This document shows positions 7,089 to 17,407 of a DNA stretch of 64,000 nucleotides, in pieces. Location: the NCBI RefSeq assembly GCF_029581195.1, contig NZ_CP120737.1:5867001-5931000 (forward strand), written 5' to 3'. How positions within the stretch are numbered: the stretch's first letter is position 1; each line of letters begins with the position of its first letter. Origin of the DNA: Solwaraspora sp. WMMD791 (GTDB lineage: Bacteria > Actinomycetota > Actinomycetes > Mycobacteriales > Micromonosporaceae). Below the pieces are notes generated by a model that worked only from the letters and a program-made list of their open reading frames with translations, had not been told where the DNA came from and made no database searches. The position numbers and the translations under genes are program-made.

Positions 7089-9473
7089 GTGCAGTCGACA
7101 ATGAAACGCGTAGCCGGCCTCTGGCTGGCCGCGCTCCTTTGGACAGCCGGTGGCCTGGCGGTGACCACCACGCCGGCTCACGCCGCTCCCGGCGATGCGC
7201 AGGCGAGGGGGGTCGTCGTCGACCTGTCCGGAGAGGTGCTCGGAGTCCCGGTGGTCGAAGCCGACGCCGTGATCGGGTCCGCGACCGCACCACCCGGCGG
7301 TGGCACCGACACCGAGACCCTGATCGACATCACCCTGCCCGGTGCCGTCGGTGTCACGGCCGACGGCACGGTGCTGGAAGTCAGCGCGACCAGAGGCCCG
7401 ATCTCCTCGTTCGCCTCGTCGGCGGTCGCCGACGTCTCGTTGAACATCCTCGGCGTGAACGTGCTGACCGCCTCGGCGGTCGAGGCGGCGGTGAGTTGCC
7501 CGTACCTCGGCACGCCGACCGCCGAGACGACGCTGACCGGACTGACCGTCCTCGGCTCCGCCGAGGTCCTGGTCCCCAACGGACCGAGCCTCGACGTGAG
7601 CGCCGCGGTGACCGTGCCGGGCCTGGCCGGTGCGAGCCTCGACCTGTCGTTGTCCCGTATCGAGACCGTGGCCGCCGACAGCGCGGCGGCGGCGACCATC
7701 GTGCTCACCGCCGAACTCTCGGGTGAGATTCTCGGTGTGCCGGTGGTCATCCCGGTCGGTACCGTGATCATCGCGGAGGCCACCTGCGAACGTCCCGCCG
7801 CGCCCGCACCGCCGACGGCGTCGTCGATCGATCCGGATGCTGGTCCGCAGTCTGGTGGTCAGACGGTGACGATCACGGGTTCGGGGTTCGTGCCGGGTGG
7901 TACGGATGTGACGTTCGACGGGGTGCCGGCTACTGGTGTGGTGGTGGATCCGTCGGGTACGTCGTTGACGGCGGTGACGCCGCCGGGTGCGGTGGGTCCG
8001 GCGGATGTGGTGGTGTCCACTGACGGTGGTGCGACTGATCCGTTGGGGTACACGTATCTGGCTGACGGTAGTGACGCGGTGGTGACCGGGTTGGATCCTG
8101 ATTCGGGTCCGACGTCGGGTGGGACGACGGTGACGATCACGGGTTCGGGTTTCACGGGGGCGACCGGGGTCACGTTCGATGGGGTTCCGGGTTCGGGTTT
8201 TTCGGTGAATCCGGCTGGTACGGAGATCACGGTGGTGACGCCGCCGGGTGCTGCTGGTCCGGCGGATGTGGCGATCACGTTCCCGGCGGGTACGGCGGAC
8301 GCGGGGACCTTCACCTACGTTCCGGTGCCGCCGACGGCGTCGTCGATCGATCCGGATGCTGGTCCGCAGTCTGGTGGTCAGACGGTGACGATCACGGGTT
8401 CGGGGTTCGTGCCGGGTGGTACGGATGTGACGTTCGACGGGGTGCCGGCTACTGGTGTGGTGGTGGATCCGTCGGGTACGTCGTTGACGGCGGTGACGCC
8501 GCCGGGTGCGGTGGGTCCGGCGGATGTGGTGGTGTCCACTGACGGTGGCGCGACTGATCCGTTGGGGTACACGTATCTGGCTGACGGTAGTGACGCGGTG
8601 GTGACCGGGTTGGATCCTGATTCGGGTCCGACGTCGGGTGGGACGACGGTGACGATCACGGGTTCGGGTTTCACGGGGGCGACCGGGGTCACGTTCGATG
8701 GGGTTCCGGGTTCGGGTTTTTCGGTGAATCCGGCTGGTACGGAGATCACGGTGGTGACGCCGCCGGGTGCTGCTGGTCCGGCGGATGTGGCGATCACGTT
8801 CCCGGCGGGTACGGCGGACGCGGGGACCTTCACCTACGTTCCGCCGACGATCGACTCTGTTGTGCCGGAAACGGGTCCGAACACGGGCGGGACCACGGTG
8901 ACGGTCACCGGTTCGGGACTCGCCGACGCTACCGATGTGACGTTCGGTGGGGTGCCGGGGACCAACCTGGTGGTGGATCCGTCGGGTACGTCGTTGACGG
9001 TGGTAACGCCGCCGGGGCCGGCGGGTCCGGTCGACGTGGTGGTGGTGTTGCCGGGTGACGACGCGGTCGCCTCGGACGGGTTCACCTACACCTCCGGGCC
9101 GGCGCCGGTGATCGACTCGGTCGATCCCGCCGAGGGCTCCACCGGCGGTGGTACCACGGTCGTCGTGGACGGTGACGGGTTCATTCCGGGCCAGACGGCC
9201 GTCACGATCTGTGGCCAGACGGTGCCGGCCGGTGCGGTGACCGTGAACAGCGTCGGTGATCAGCTCACCTTTGTCACGCCTGCGTGCGGAGCGGGGCGTA
9301 CCTCGATCACGGTGACCACCCCGAACGGCACCTCGAACGAGATCGCCTTCCGGTACGTGGGGCTGCCGGTCACCGGTAGCGCGACGACGAACCTGATCAC
9401 CAGCGGTGGCGCACTCGTGCTGCTGGGCGTCTCGTTGCTTCTGCTCACCCGCCGTCGGGCGAAGAGGGCGTGA
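7089..9473 (+). CDS. Secreted IPT/TIG-repeat protein with LPVTG cell-wall anchor (first of tandem pair)
   Basis: 794 aa. A signal peptide (about 1-33, ending near AHAA) is followed by an N-terminal domain of about 200 aa resembling choice-of-anchor P proteins, with two Cys (SCPYLG, ATCERP). Six IPT/TIG immunoglobulin-like domains follow, each opening I-D-P-x-x-G-P-x-x-G-G and about 82-90 aa long, in the order A-B-A-B-C-D. The end is LPVTG, a hydrophobic helix and RRRAKRA, a sortase sorting signal, so the mature protein should be covalently linked to the wall. Start is GTG 7089: GAGGG lies 5 nt before and the paralogue at 9655 opens with the matching V-x-S-T. Likely a surface adhesin or structural protein; the ligand is unknown. 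Confidence 0.85.
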   Translation: MQSTMKRVAGLWLAALLWTAGGLAVTTTPAHAAPGDAQARGVVVDLSGEVLGVPVVEADAVIGSATAPPGGGTDTETLIDITLPGAVGVTADGTVLEVSATRGPISSFASSAVADVSLNILGVNVLTASAVEAAVSCPYLGTPTAETTLTGLTVLGSAEVLVPNGPSLDVSAAVTVPGLAGASLDLSLSRIETVAADSAAAATIVLTAELSGEILGVPVVIPVGTVIIAEATCERPAAPAPPTASSIDPDAGPQSGGQTVTITGSGFVPGGTDVTFDGVPATGVVVDPSGTSLTAVTPPGAVGPADVVVSTDGGATDPLGYTYLADGSDAVVTGLDPDSGPTSGGTTVTITGSGFTGATGVTFDGVPGSGFSVNPAGTEITVVTPPGAAGPADVAITFPAGTADAGTFTYVPVPPTASSIDPDAGPQSGGQTVTITGSGFVPGGTDVTFDGVPATGVVVDPSGTSLTAVTPPGAVGPADVVVSTDGGATDPLGYTYLADGSDAVVTGLDPDSGPTSGGTTVTITGSGFTGATGVTFDGVPGSGFSVNPAGTEITVVTPPGAAGPADVAITFPAGTADAGTFTYVPPTIDSVVPETGPNTGGTTVTVTGSGLADATDVTFGGVPGTNLVVDPSGTSLTVVTPPGPAGPVDVVVVLPGDDAVASDGFTYTSGPAPVIDSVDPAEGSTGGGTTVVVDGDGFIPGQTAVTICGQTVPAGAVTVNSVGDQLTFVTPACGAGRTSITVTTPNGTSNEIAFRYVGLPVTGSATTNLITSGGALVLLGVSLLLLTRRRAKRA
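7809..8843. repeat. 516-bp tandem duplication encoding TIG domains A-B
   Basis: Copy 1 (7809-8324) and copy 2 (8328-8843) are separated by 3 bp, period 519 bp. By eye they are identical except for one synonymous change, GGT at 8030 to GGC at 8549. Both copies use unusually few C-ending codons compared with the flanking sequence. Confidence 0.95.
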
Positions 9474-9491
9474 CAGGTAACGACTGAGGGA

Positions 9492-9528
9492 GGGTGGTCC
9501 CGGGAGCGTGGAACGACCGGGGCCACCC
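9492..9528 (+). terminator. Hairpin after the first TIG gene
   Basis: The arms GGGTGGTCCCGG (9492-9503) and CCGGGGCCACCC (9517-9528) pair over 12 bp with one G-T wobble and a 13-nt loop, 19 nt after the stop. There is no clear T tract, as is common in high-GC actinobacteria. It would separate transcription of the two TIG genes. Confidence 0.55.
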
Positions 9529-9654
9529 GTCCTCATCGCGTCGACCGGACCGGAGCTCGCGACCAGCGAAACCTGATCTCATTTGTCGCTGTTCGTCGCT
9601 GGGATCGAGATCCAAGGTCGTGTCGGAGTCCGCAGACAAGTCGAGGTTGTTCCA

Positions 9655-12285
9655 GTGAGTTCGACATGGGATCGCACAGCGGCCCTGACCCTGGCCGCGT
9701 TACTCGGGATCGTCTCCGGCCTGGCGGTGATCACGCCAGCGCTCGCCGCATCCGGTGACGCGCGAGCCAGGGGAGCGGTGGTGTCGCTCGACGCCGAAGT
9801 GCTCGGGCGGACGGTGATTTCCGCAAACCTCGCCGCCGGCGTCGCGTCGGCTCCCATCGGTGGCGGGACCGACAGCAAGACCTCGATCGCGATCGACGCC
9901 GCCGGTGCCGTCGGGGTGACCACCGGCGGCACGGTCACCGAGGTGACCGCCACCAAACTTGTCGGCGGCTCGTTGGCATCGTCCTCGGTCGCCGGCCTGT
10001 CGTTGGCCGTCCTCGGGCTGGAGGTCCTCACTGTGGCGGCGGCCGACGCGTCGGTGAGTTGCCCCGCCACCGGCGGTCAGCGAGCTGATACGACCCTGGC
10101 GGGCCTGACGGTCTTCGGGGAGCCGGTCACCCTGTTGGCAAACCGCGGTGGGGGTCGCCGGTGGACCGCCGCCGTGACCGTGGACGGTCTGGGCAACGGA
10201 AATCTCGTCGTCACCCTGAGCCGCACCGAGTCCGTCACTGCGGACGGTGCCTCTGCCGCCACCGTCACCGCGACGCTCCAGTTGACCGGCGAGATCGCCG
10301 GCTCGCCGGTCGTGATCCCCGTTGGCACCGTGGTCGTTGCCGAGGCGTCCTGCGCGCGGGCGGTGCCACCGTCACCAACGTATGCGATCGACCCTGATGC
10401 CGGTCGGCAGTCGGGTGGCGAGAGCGTGACGATCACCGGTACGGGTTTCGTGCCGGGCGGTACGTCGGTGACGTTCGACGGTGTTGCCGCGACCCACGTA
10501 GTGGTGAAACCATCCGGAACGTCCCTGACGGCGGTTACCCCGGCGGGGCCGACGGGCCCGGCCGACGTGCTGGTGTCCACCGCCGGCGCTACGACGCTAC
10601 TTCGCTACACCTATCTGGCGGATGGCTCGGACGCCGTGGTCACCGGGCTCAATCCCGATTCCGGGTGGACTTCCAGCGGTTCGCTGGTGGACATCACTGG
10701 CAGGGGCTTCGAAGGGGCGACAGGTGTCACGTTCGCCGGTGTCCCGGGCACCGACTTTCGGCTGAGTCCGGCGGGAACGGTGATCACGTTGGTGCCTCCG
10801 CAGAATCCTGCCGGTCCGGCGGCTGTGGAGATCGTGTTCCCAGCAGGTGTGGTGCACGCGGGGACGTTCACATACAACGCCCCCTATGTTGACTTCGTCA
10901 CGCCGGGCGAAGTGCCGAATACTGGCAACGAGCTGGTGTGGATTGGCGGTGGTGGGCTCCTGAACGTGGAAGGCGTGACGTTCGGTGGTGTGCCGGTGAT
11001 CGGCAGGGTCGAGCAGCTGGACTGGTGGGGTGCTCTGTTGCGGGTGATAGCGCCGCCGGGGCCGCTGGGTCCGGTCGACGTGGTGGTGCAGCTGCCGGGA
11101 CCGGACGCAGTCCTCCGCAACGCCGTCACGTACGTCCTTGGCCCACCAGCGGCGTACGGCATTCATCCGCGATCCGGTCCGCTCTCGGGTGGTCAGACAG
11201 TGACGATCACCGGGGCGCGTTTCGTGCCGGGCGGTACGTCGGTGACGTTCAACGGGGTGCCGGCTACGGACGTGGTGGTGGATCCGTCGGGGTCGTCGTT
11301 GACGGCGGTTACTCCACCTGGGCGGGGGTGGGTTCAGGTGGCGGTGACCACGGCCAACGGCACCACCTTCCCACTGAACTACGCGTACCTGCTCGACGGG
11401 TCGGACGCGGCGGTGACAGACCTGTACCCCAGGTACGGCCCGACCGAGGGCGGCACGTTGGTGACGATCGCCGGTCGGGGTTTCGAGGGAGCAACTGATG
11501 TGACCTTCGGTGGGGTCGCGGGTGCGCAGCTGTCGGTGGATTCGGCAGGCACGTCGATCACGGTGGCGACGCCGCCGGGGGTCGCCGGCCCGGCGGACGT
11601 GGCGATCGTGTTCCCGGCCGGCGTGGTCGACGCGGGAACGTTCCGGTACGGAGGTCCGCCGATCGATGCGGTGTCACCCGATTCGGGTCCCAACACGGGT
11701 GGGACCACGGTGACGGTCACCGGTTCGGGACTCGCCGACGCTACCGATGTGACGTTCGGTGGGGTGCCGGGGACCAACCTGGTGGTGGATCCGTCGGGTA
11801 CGTCGTTGACGGTGGTGACGCCGCCGGGGCCGTTGGGTCCGGTCGACGTGGTGGTGGTGTTGCCGGGTGACGACGCGGTCGCCCCGGACGCGTTCACCTA
11901 CACCACCGCACCGGCACCGGTGATCGAGTCGGTCGACCCCGGACAGGGACCGGCCAACGGCGGGGCCACAGTTGTCGTCGCGGGCAGTGGCTTCATTCCA
12001 GGTCAGACGACCGTGACGATCTGCGGCAGGACGATTCCGGCAGGTGACGTCACGGTCGACAGCTCCGGAACCTCGTTGAGCTTCGTCACCCCGTCCTGTG
12101 GCGTCGAGGAGACGACCATCACGGTGGCCACCCCGAACGGCACCTCGAACGAGATCGCCTTCCGGTACGTGGGGCTGCCGGTCACCGGTAGCGCGACGAC
12201 GAACCTGATCACCAGCGGTGCTGCCCTCATGGTCATGGGTGTCGCCCTGCTTCTCCTTACCCGGAGGCGCGCGACCATGGCGTGA
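9655..12285 (+). CDS. Secreted IPT/TIG-repeat protein with LPVTG cell-wall anchor (second of tandem pair)
   Basis: 876 aa. Same plan as its neighbour: signal peptide to about residue 30 (ALAAS), choice-of-anchor-P-like domain with paired Cys, then seven TIG domains (A-B-C-A-B-C-D), then LPVTG, a hydrophobic helix and RRRATMA. The third TIG domain is the most divergent. Start is GTG 9655 (V-S-S-T), with GAGG upstream and agreement with the paralogue; an earlier frame-open start at 9583 would place extra residues before the signal peptide. Two long tracts are identical to the first gene at DNA level (11701-11816 and 12128-12220), although the N-terminal domains are only moderately similar. No sortase gene is in the window. 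Confidence 0.85.
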   Translation: MSSTWDRTAALTLAALLGIVSGLAVITPALAASGDARARGAVVSLDAEVLGRTVISANLAAGVASAPIGGGTDSKTSIAIDAAGAVGVTTGGTVTEVTATKLVGGSLASSSVAGLSLAVLGLEVLTVAAADASVSCPATGGQRADTTLAGLTVFGEPVTLLANRGGGRRWTAAVTVDGLGNGNLVVTLSRTESVTADGASAATVTATLQLTGEIAGSPVVIPVGTVVVAEASCARAVPPSPTYAIDPDAGRQSGGESVTITGTGFVPGGTSVTFDGVAATHVVVKPSGTSLTAVTPAGPTGPADVLVSTAGATTLLRYTYLADGSDAVVTGLNPDSGWTSSGSLVDITGRGFEGATGVTFAGVPGTDFRLSPAGTVITLVPPQNPAGPAAVEIVFPAGVVHAGTFTYNAPYVDFVTPGEVPNTGNELVWIGGGGLLNVEGVTFGGVPVIGRVEQLDWWGALLRVIAPPGPLGPVDVVVQLPGPDAVLRNAVTYVLGPPAAYGIHPRSGPLSGGQTVTITGARFVPGGTSVTFNGVPATDVVVDPSGSSLTAVTPPGRGWVQVAVTTANGTTFPLNYAYLLDGSDAAVTDLYPRYGPTEGGTLVTIAGRGFEGATDVTFGGVAGAQLSVDSAGTSITVATPPGVAGPADVAIVFPAGVVDAGTFRYGGPPIDAVSPDSGPNTGGTTVTVTGSGLADATDVTFGGVPGTNLVVDPSGTSLTVVTPPGPLGPVDVVVVLPGDDAVAPDAFTYTTAPAPVIESVDPGQGPANGGATVVVAGSGFIPGQTTVTICGRTIPAGDVTVDSSGTSLSFVTPSCGVEETTITVATPNGTSNEIAFRYVGLPVTGSATTNLITSGAALMVMGVALLLLTRRRATMA

Positions 12286-12342
12286 CGTCGACAGCCGATA
12301 AACGGGATGTCGGGATCGGGAAGCGGTGGCATCGTCAGCCAC

Positions 12343-13176
12343 ATGACTGCCGACTACCTCGAGATCAACCGGGCCAGCTGGGACGAACGCGCCCCGGCGC
12401 ACGCCGCCTCACCGGACTACCGGGTCGCCGAGCTGGTCGCCGACCCGACCGGGCTCAGTGACGTGGTCCGGTTCGACGTGCCGCGCCTCGGTGACCTCAC
12501 CGGCGTACGCGGGGTGCACCTGCAGTGTCACATCGGCACCGACACTCTGTCGCTGGCCCGGCTGGGTGCGACGATGACCGGTCTGGACCTGTCCGGGGCG
12601 TCGCTGGCCGAGGCCCGCCGGATCGCCGCCGCCGCGCGGACCCCCATCGAGTACGTCGAAGCCGACGTCTACCGGGCCGTCGAGGTGCTCGGCGCCGGTC
12701 GGTTCGACCTGGTCTTCACCGGTATAGGGGCGCTCTGCTGGCTGCCCAGCGTGACCCGCTGGGCCGACACGGTGGCCGGGCTGCTGCGGCCGGGCGGCCG
12801 GCTGTTCCTGCGGGAAGGGCATCCGGCGCTGTGGGCGATCGACGAGACCCGTCCGGACGGGCTGCTGGTGCTGGACCTGCCGTACTTCGAGACGGAGCAG
12901 CCGCTGGTGTGGGACGAGGCCGGCACCTACGTCGACACCGACGCCAACTTCACCCACAACCTGACGCACTCGTGGAACCACGGCATCGGGGAGATCTTCA
13001 CCGCACTGACCGCTGCCGGGCTGCGGGTGACCGACCTGGTCGAGCACGACAGTGTGCCGTGGAACGCGCTGCCCGGCCGGATGACCAAGGGCGACGACGG
13101 CGAGTGGCGGCTGACCGAACGCCCGCAGCGGCTGCCGCTGAGCTACACCCTGCGGGCGGTGAAGGACGTCGGCTGA
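12343..13176 (+). CDS. Class I SAM-dependent methyltransferase
   Basis: 277 aa. SAM-binding motif I is recognisable in HLQCHIGTDTLSLARLG, followed by the acidic loop in MTGLDLSG and post-I motifs EADVYRA and FDLVFTGIGAL. This layout is typical of small-molecule methyltransferases of the UbiE/Methyltransf_25 type; the substrate is unknown. ATG 12343 (MTADYLEINRASWDERA) matches the usual opening of this group; ATG 12307 is also in frame but adds a Gly/Ser-rich stretch. It is convergent with the ABC exporter genes, and its last codons and stop are duplicated. Confidence 0.83.
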   Translation: MTADYLEINRASWDERAPAHAASPDYRVAELVADPTGLSDVVRFDVPRLGDLTGVRGVHLQCHIGTDTLSLARLGATMTGLDLSGASLAEARRIAAAARTPIEYVEADVYRAVEVLGAGRFDLVFTGIGALCWLPSVTRWADTVAGLLRPGGRLFLREGHPALWAIDETRPDGLLVLDLPYFETEQPLVWDEAGTYVDTDANFTHNLTHSWNHGIGEIFTALTAAGLRVTDLVEHDSVPWNALPGRMTKGDDGEWRLTERPQRLPLSYTLRAVKDVG

Positions 13177-13193
13177 GGCTGTCGTGAAGGACG

Positions 13194-13208
<15 letters not shown>
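13159..13208. repeat. Two-copy 25-bp tandem repeat across the 3' end of the methyltransferase gene
   Basis: Units 13159-13183 and 13184-13208 differ at one base. The first carries the TGA of the methyltransferase (13174-13176), the second a further TGA at 13199-13201. The second unit also contains the stop codon of the convergent ABC gene (13194-13196), so both genes end inside the array. Confidence 0.92.
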
Positions 13209-15070
<1,862 letters not shown>

Positions 15071-15074
<4 letters not shown>

Positions 15075-16855
15075 GCTGACCTGACGAGGCCGTGTCCGTC
15101 GGCGGAGAGCACCGCCCGGTACGCGGGCACGGTGGCGAGCAGCTCGGTATGGGTGCCGACCGCCACGATCCGCCCCTCCGCCAGCAGCGCGACCCGGTCA
15201 GCCAGCGCCACTGTGGATGGTCGGTGCACCACCAGCAGTGCGGTGGTGCCGGCGAGTACCCGGCGCAGCGCCTGTTCCACCAGGGCCTCGGTGTGCACGT
15301 CCAGCGCCGACAGCGGATCGTCGAGGACCAGCACCCGGGGTCGGCCGAGCACCGCGCGGGCCAGCGCCAGCCGCTGCCGCTGCCCGCCGGACAACGACAG
15401 CCCCTGCTCGCCGATGCGGGTGCGTAACCCCCACGGCAGGTCGTCGACGAAGTCGGCCTGGGCAAGGCGCAGCGCGGCGCGCACCTCGGCGTCGGTGGCG
15501 TCGGGGCGGCCGAGGGTCAGGTTCTCCCGGACCGACATCGAGAACAACGTCGGGTCCTCGAAGGCGACGCCGACGCAGCGGCGCAGCTCGTCGAGGCGCA
15601 GGTCCCGCAGGTCGTGCCCGTCCAGGGTGATCCGTCCGCCGGTCACGTCGTACAGCCGGGGCACCAGGGAGACCAGGCTGGTCTTGCCGCTGCCGGTCAG
15701 GCCCGCGATGGCCAGCGTCTCACCCGGGCGTACGGTCAGGTCGACGCCGCGCAGCACCGGCGCCCGGGCGCCCGGGTAACCGAAGGTCACTCCCTCGAAG
15801 CGTAGCTCGCCGCGGACCTCGTCGATCCGGATCCGGGTGGCACCGGGCCGGTCGGTGATCGTCGGCGGGGTGTCCAGCACCTCGTGGATCCGGTCGGCGG
15901 CGGTCATCGCCTCCTGCGCCTGGGCGATGATCCAGCCGAGCGACCGGATCGGCCAGACGAGCATCAGCTGCAACGTCACGAACGCGACCAGCTGCCCGAT
16001 GGTGAGTTGTCCGTACACGACGGCGGCGGCACCGGCGACCAGCACCACGGCGAGCGCCATGTTCGGCACCAGGTCGTAGCGGGCGGAGGCGCGGGCGAGC
16101 AGCCGGCCCTTGCCGACCGCGGTGTCGTGCAGGGCACGGGCGCGGTGGGCGAACCGTTCGGTCAGCAACGGGCCCCGGCCCAGCGAGGTGATGGTCCGCA
16201 GCCCCTGCGCGGACTCCTCCACCAGGGTGGCCAGGTCGCCCTGTTGATCCTGCAGCCGGCGGGAGATCCGCAGGTACGCCCGGGTGAAGTGGCGGCTGAA
16301 CAGATACAGCGGGACGGCGCTGGCCGCCACGACCAGCCCCAACGGCCAGTGCAGGTGCAGCAGCAGCGCGACGACCGTGACATACGTCGCCGTGTTGAGT
16401 AGCAGAAAGAGCAACCCGAAGGAAAGGAATCGACGGATTACTGACAGATCGCTGGTGGCGCGGGACAACAACTGCCCGGACTGCCATTGATCGTGAAAGG
16501 CGACCGGGAGCCGTTGCAGGTGGGCGTAGATGTCGTCGCGGATGGTGCTTTCCATCCCGATCGACGACGCGCTCTGTGTCCACCGCCGGATGAAGATCAG
16601 CGCCGCCTCGACCACGCCGAGCAGCAGCGCGAGTCCACCGAGGAGCAACAGCCCGGTCGGCTCACCGGCCGCCACCGGACCGTCCACCACCCCCGCGATG
16701 ACCAGTGGAATGGCGATACCGGCGGCGGTCGCGGCGGCGGCAGCAGCGAGCAGCCAGCCGAGCTGGCCGAGGTACGGACGCAGGTAGCGGCGGAGCCGCC
16801 AGAGATTGTGGACGGCGGGTCGAGGTCGCGATGATCGATCGAGTGCGGCGTCCAC
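15071..16855 (-). CDS. ABC exporter half-transporter, subunit with degenerate Walker B
   Basis: 594 aa: six-helix exporter domain (about 25-310) and nucleotide-binding domain (about 340-585). Walker A is GLTGSGKTS and the signature is the canonical LSGGQ, but Walker B reads LVLDDPLSALD, with Asp in place of the catalytic Glu. With the LSAGQ of its partner this gives one canonical and one degenerate ATP site, as in TM287/288- and BmrCD-type exporters. Start is GTG 16855. It lies 30 bp downstream of the ogt stop on the same strand, so it may be the third gene of an alkA-ogt-ABC transcript. Confidence 0.9.
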
Positions 16856-16885
16856 AATATGACGGTAGCCGGTACCGGCGATACT

Positions 16886-17407
16886 TCACCGCCCCCGATC
16901 GGTCACCTCTCGCTCATGATCGAGCAGCCATTTCTTGATCGACAACCCCCATCGGTAGCCGCCCAGTGAACCGTCACTGCGCAACACGCGGTGGCAGGGC
17001 ACGATCAGGGCGACGGCGTTGCGGCCGCAGGCGTTCGCCGCCGCCCGGACCGCCGCCGGCCGGCCGGCCAACGTGGCGAAGTCGCGGTAGGTCACCGGCT
17101 GGCCTGCCTTGACCTCCCGCAGTACCGACCAGGCGTGGTTGAGAAACTCGCCGCTGTGCTGGTGGACCGGCAAAGTGTCGAGCGCGGTCAGCTCACCGGC
17201 CAGGTAGGACCGGATCGCTGTGGTGACCGCCCCCAACTCGGCCCGCTGCCGCACCGACGCGCGGACGGCCGGGGTGATCAGCGGCAGCAGCGGCCCGGTG
17301 CCGTCGGTGAACCCCCCGGCCCGGACCGCGCCGTCGGCGTCGACGATCAAGGTGAACGGGCCGACCGGCGTCGGCACCGCCGCCGTGTCCAGGGTGACAA
17401 GTGGCAT
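16886..17407 (-). CDS. ogt: Methylated-DNA-protein cysteine methyltransferase
   Basis: 173 aa. The active-site PCHR motif (Cys accepts the O6-methyl group) lies in ALIVPCHRVLRSDGSLGGYR, preceded by the DNA-recognition helix region PAAVRAAANACGRN. It repairs O6-methylguanine in the cytoplasm by suicidal transfer. The start ATG shares a base with the TGA of alkA (TGATG), so translation is coupled. The alkA-ogt order is the one known from Mycobacterium tuberculosis. Confidence 0.94.
   Translation of the reverse strand: MPLVTLDTAAVPTPVGPFTLIVDADGAVRAGGFTDGTGPLLPLITPAVRASVRQRAELGAVTTAIRSYLAGELTALDTLPVHQHSGEFLNHAWSVLREVKAGQPVTYRDFATLAGRPAAVRAAANACGRNAVALIVPCHRVLRSDGSLGGYRWGLSIKKWLLDHEREVTDRGR

Noticed and set aside
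7809-8843. CRISPR-like or phage repeat
   Set aside because: The 519-bp period is in frame and encodes TIG domains; no spacer structure.
6996-9536. 846-codon minus-strand open frame over the first TIG gene
   Set aside because: It is antisense to a gene with signal peptide, repeats and sorting signal, and its Arg/Thr/His-rich composition is typical of high-GC shadow frames.
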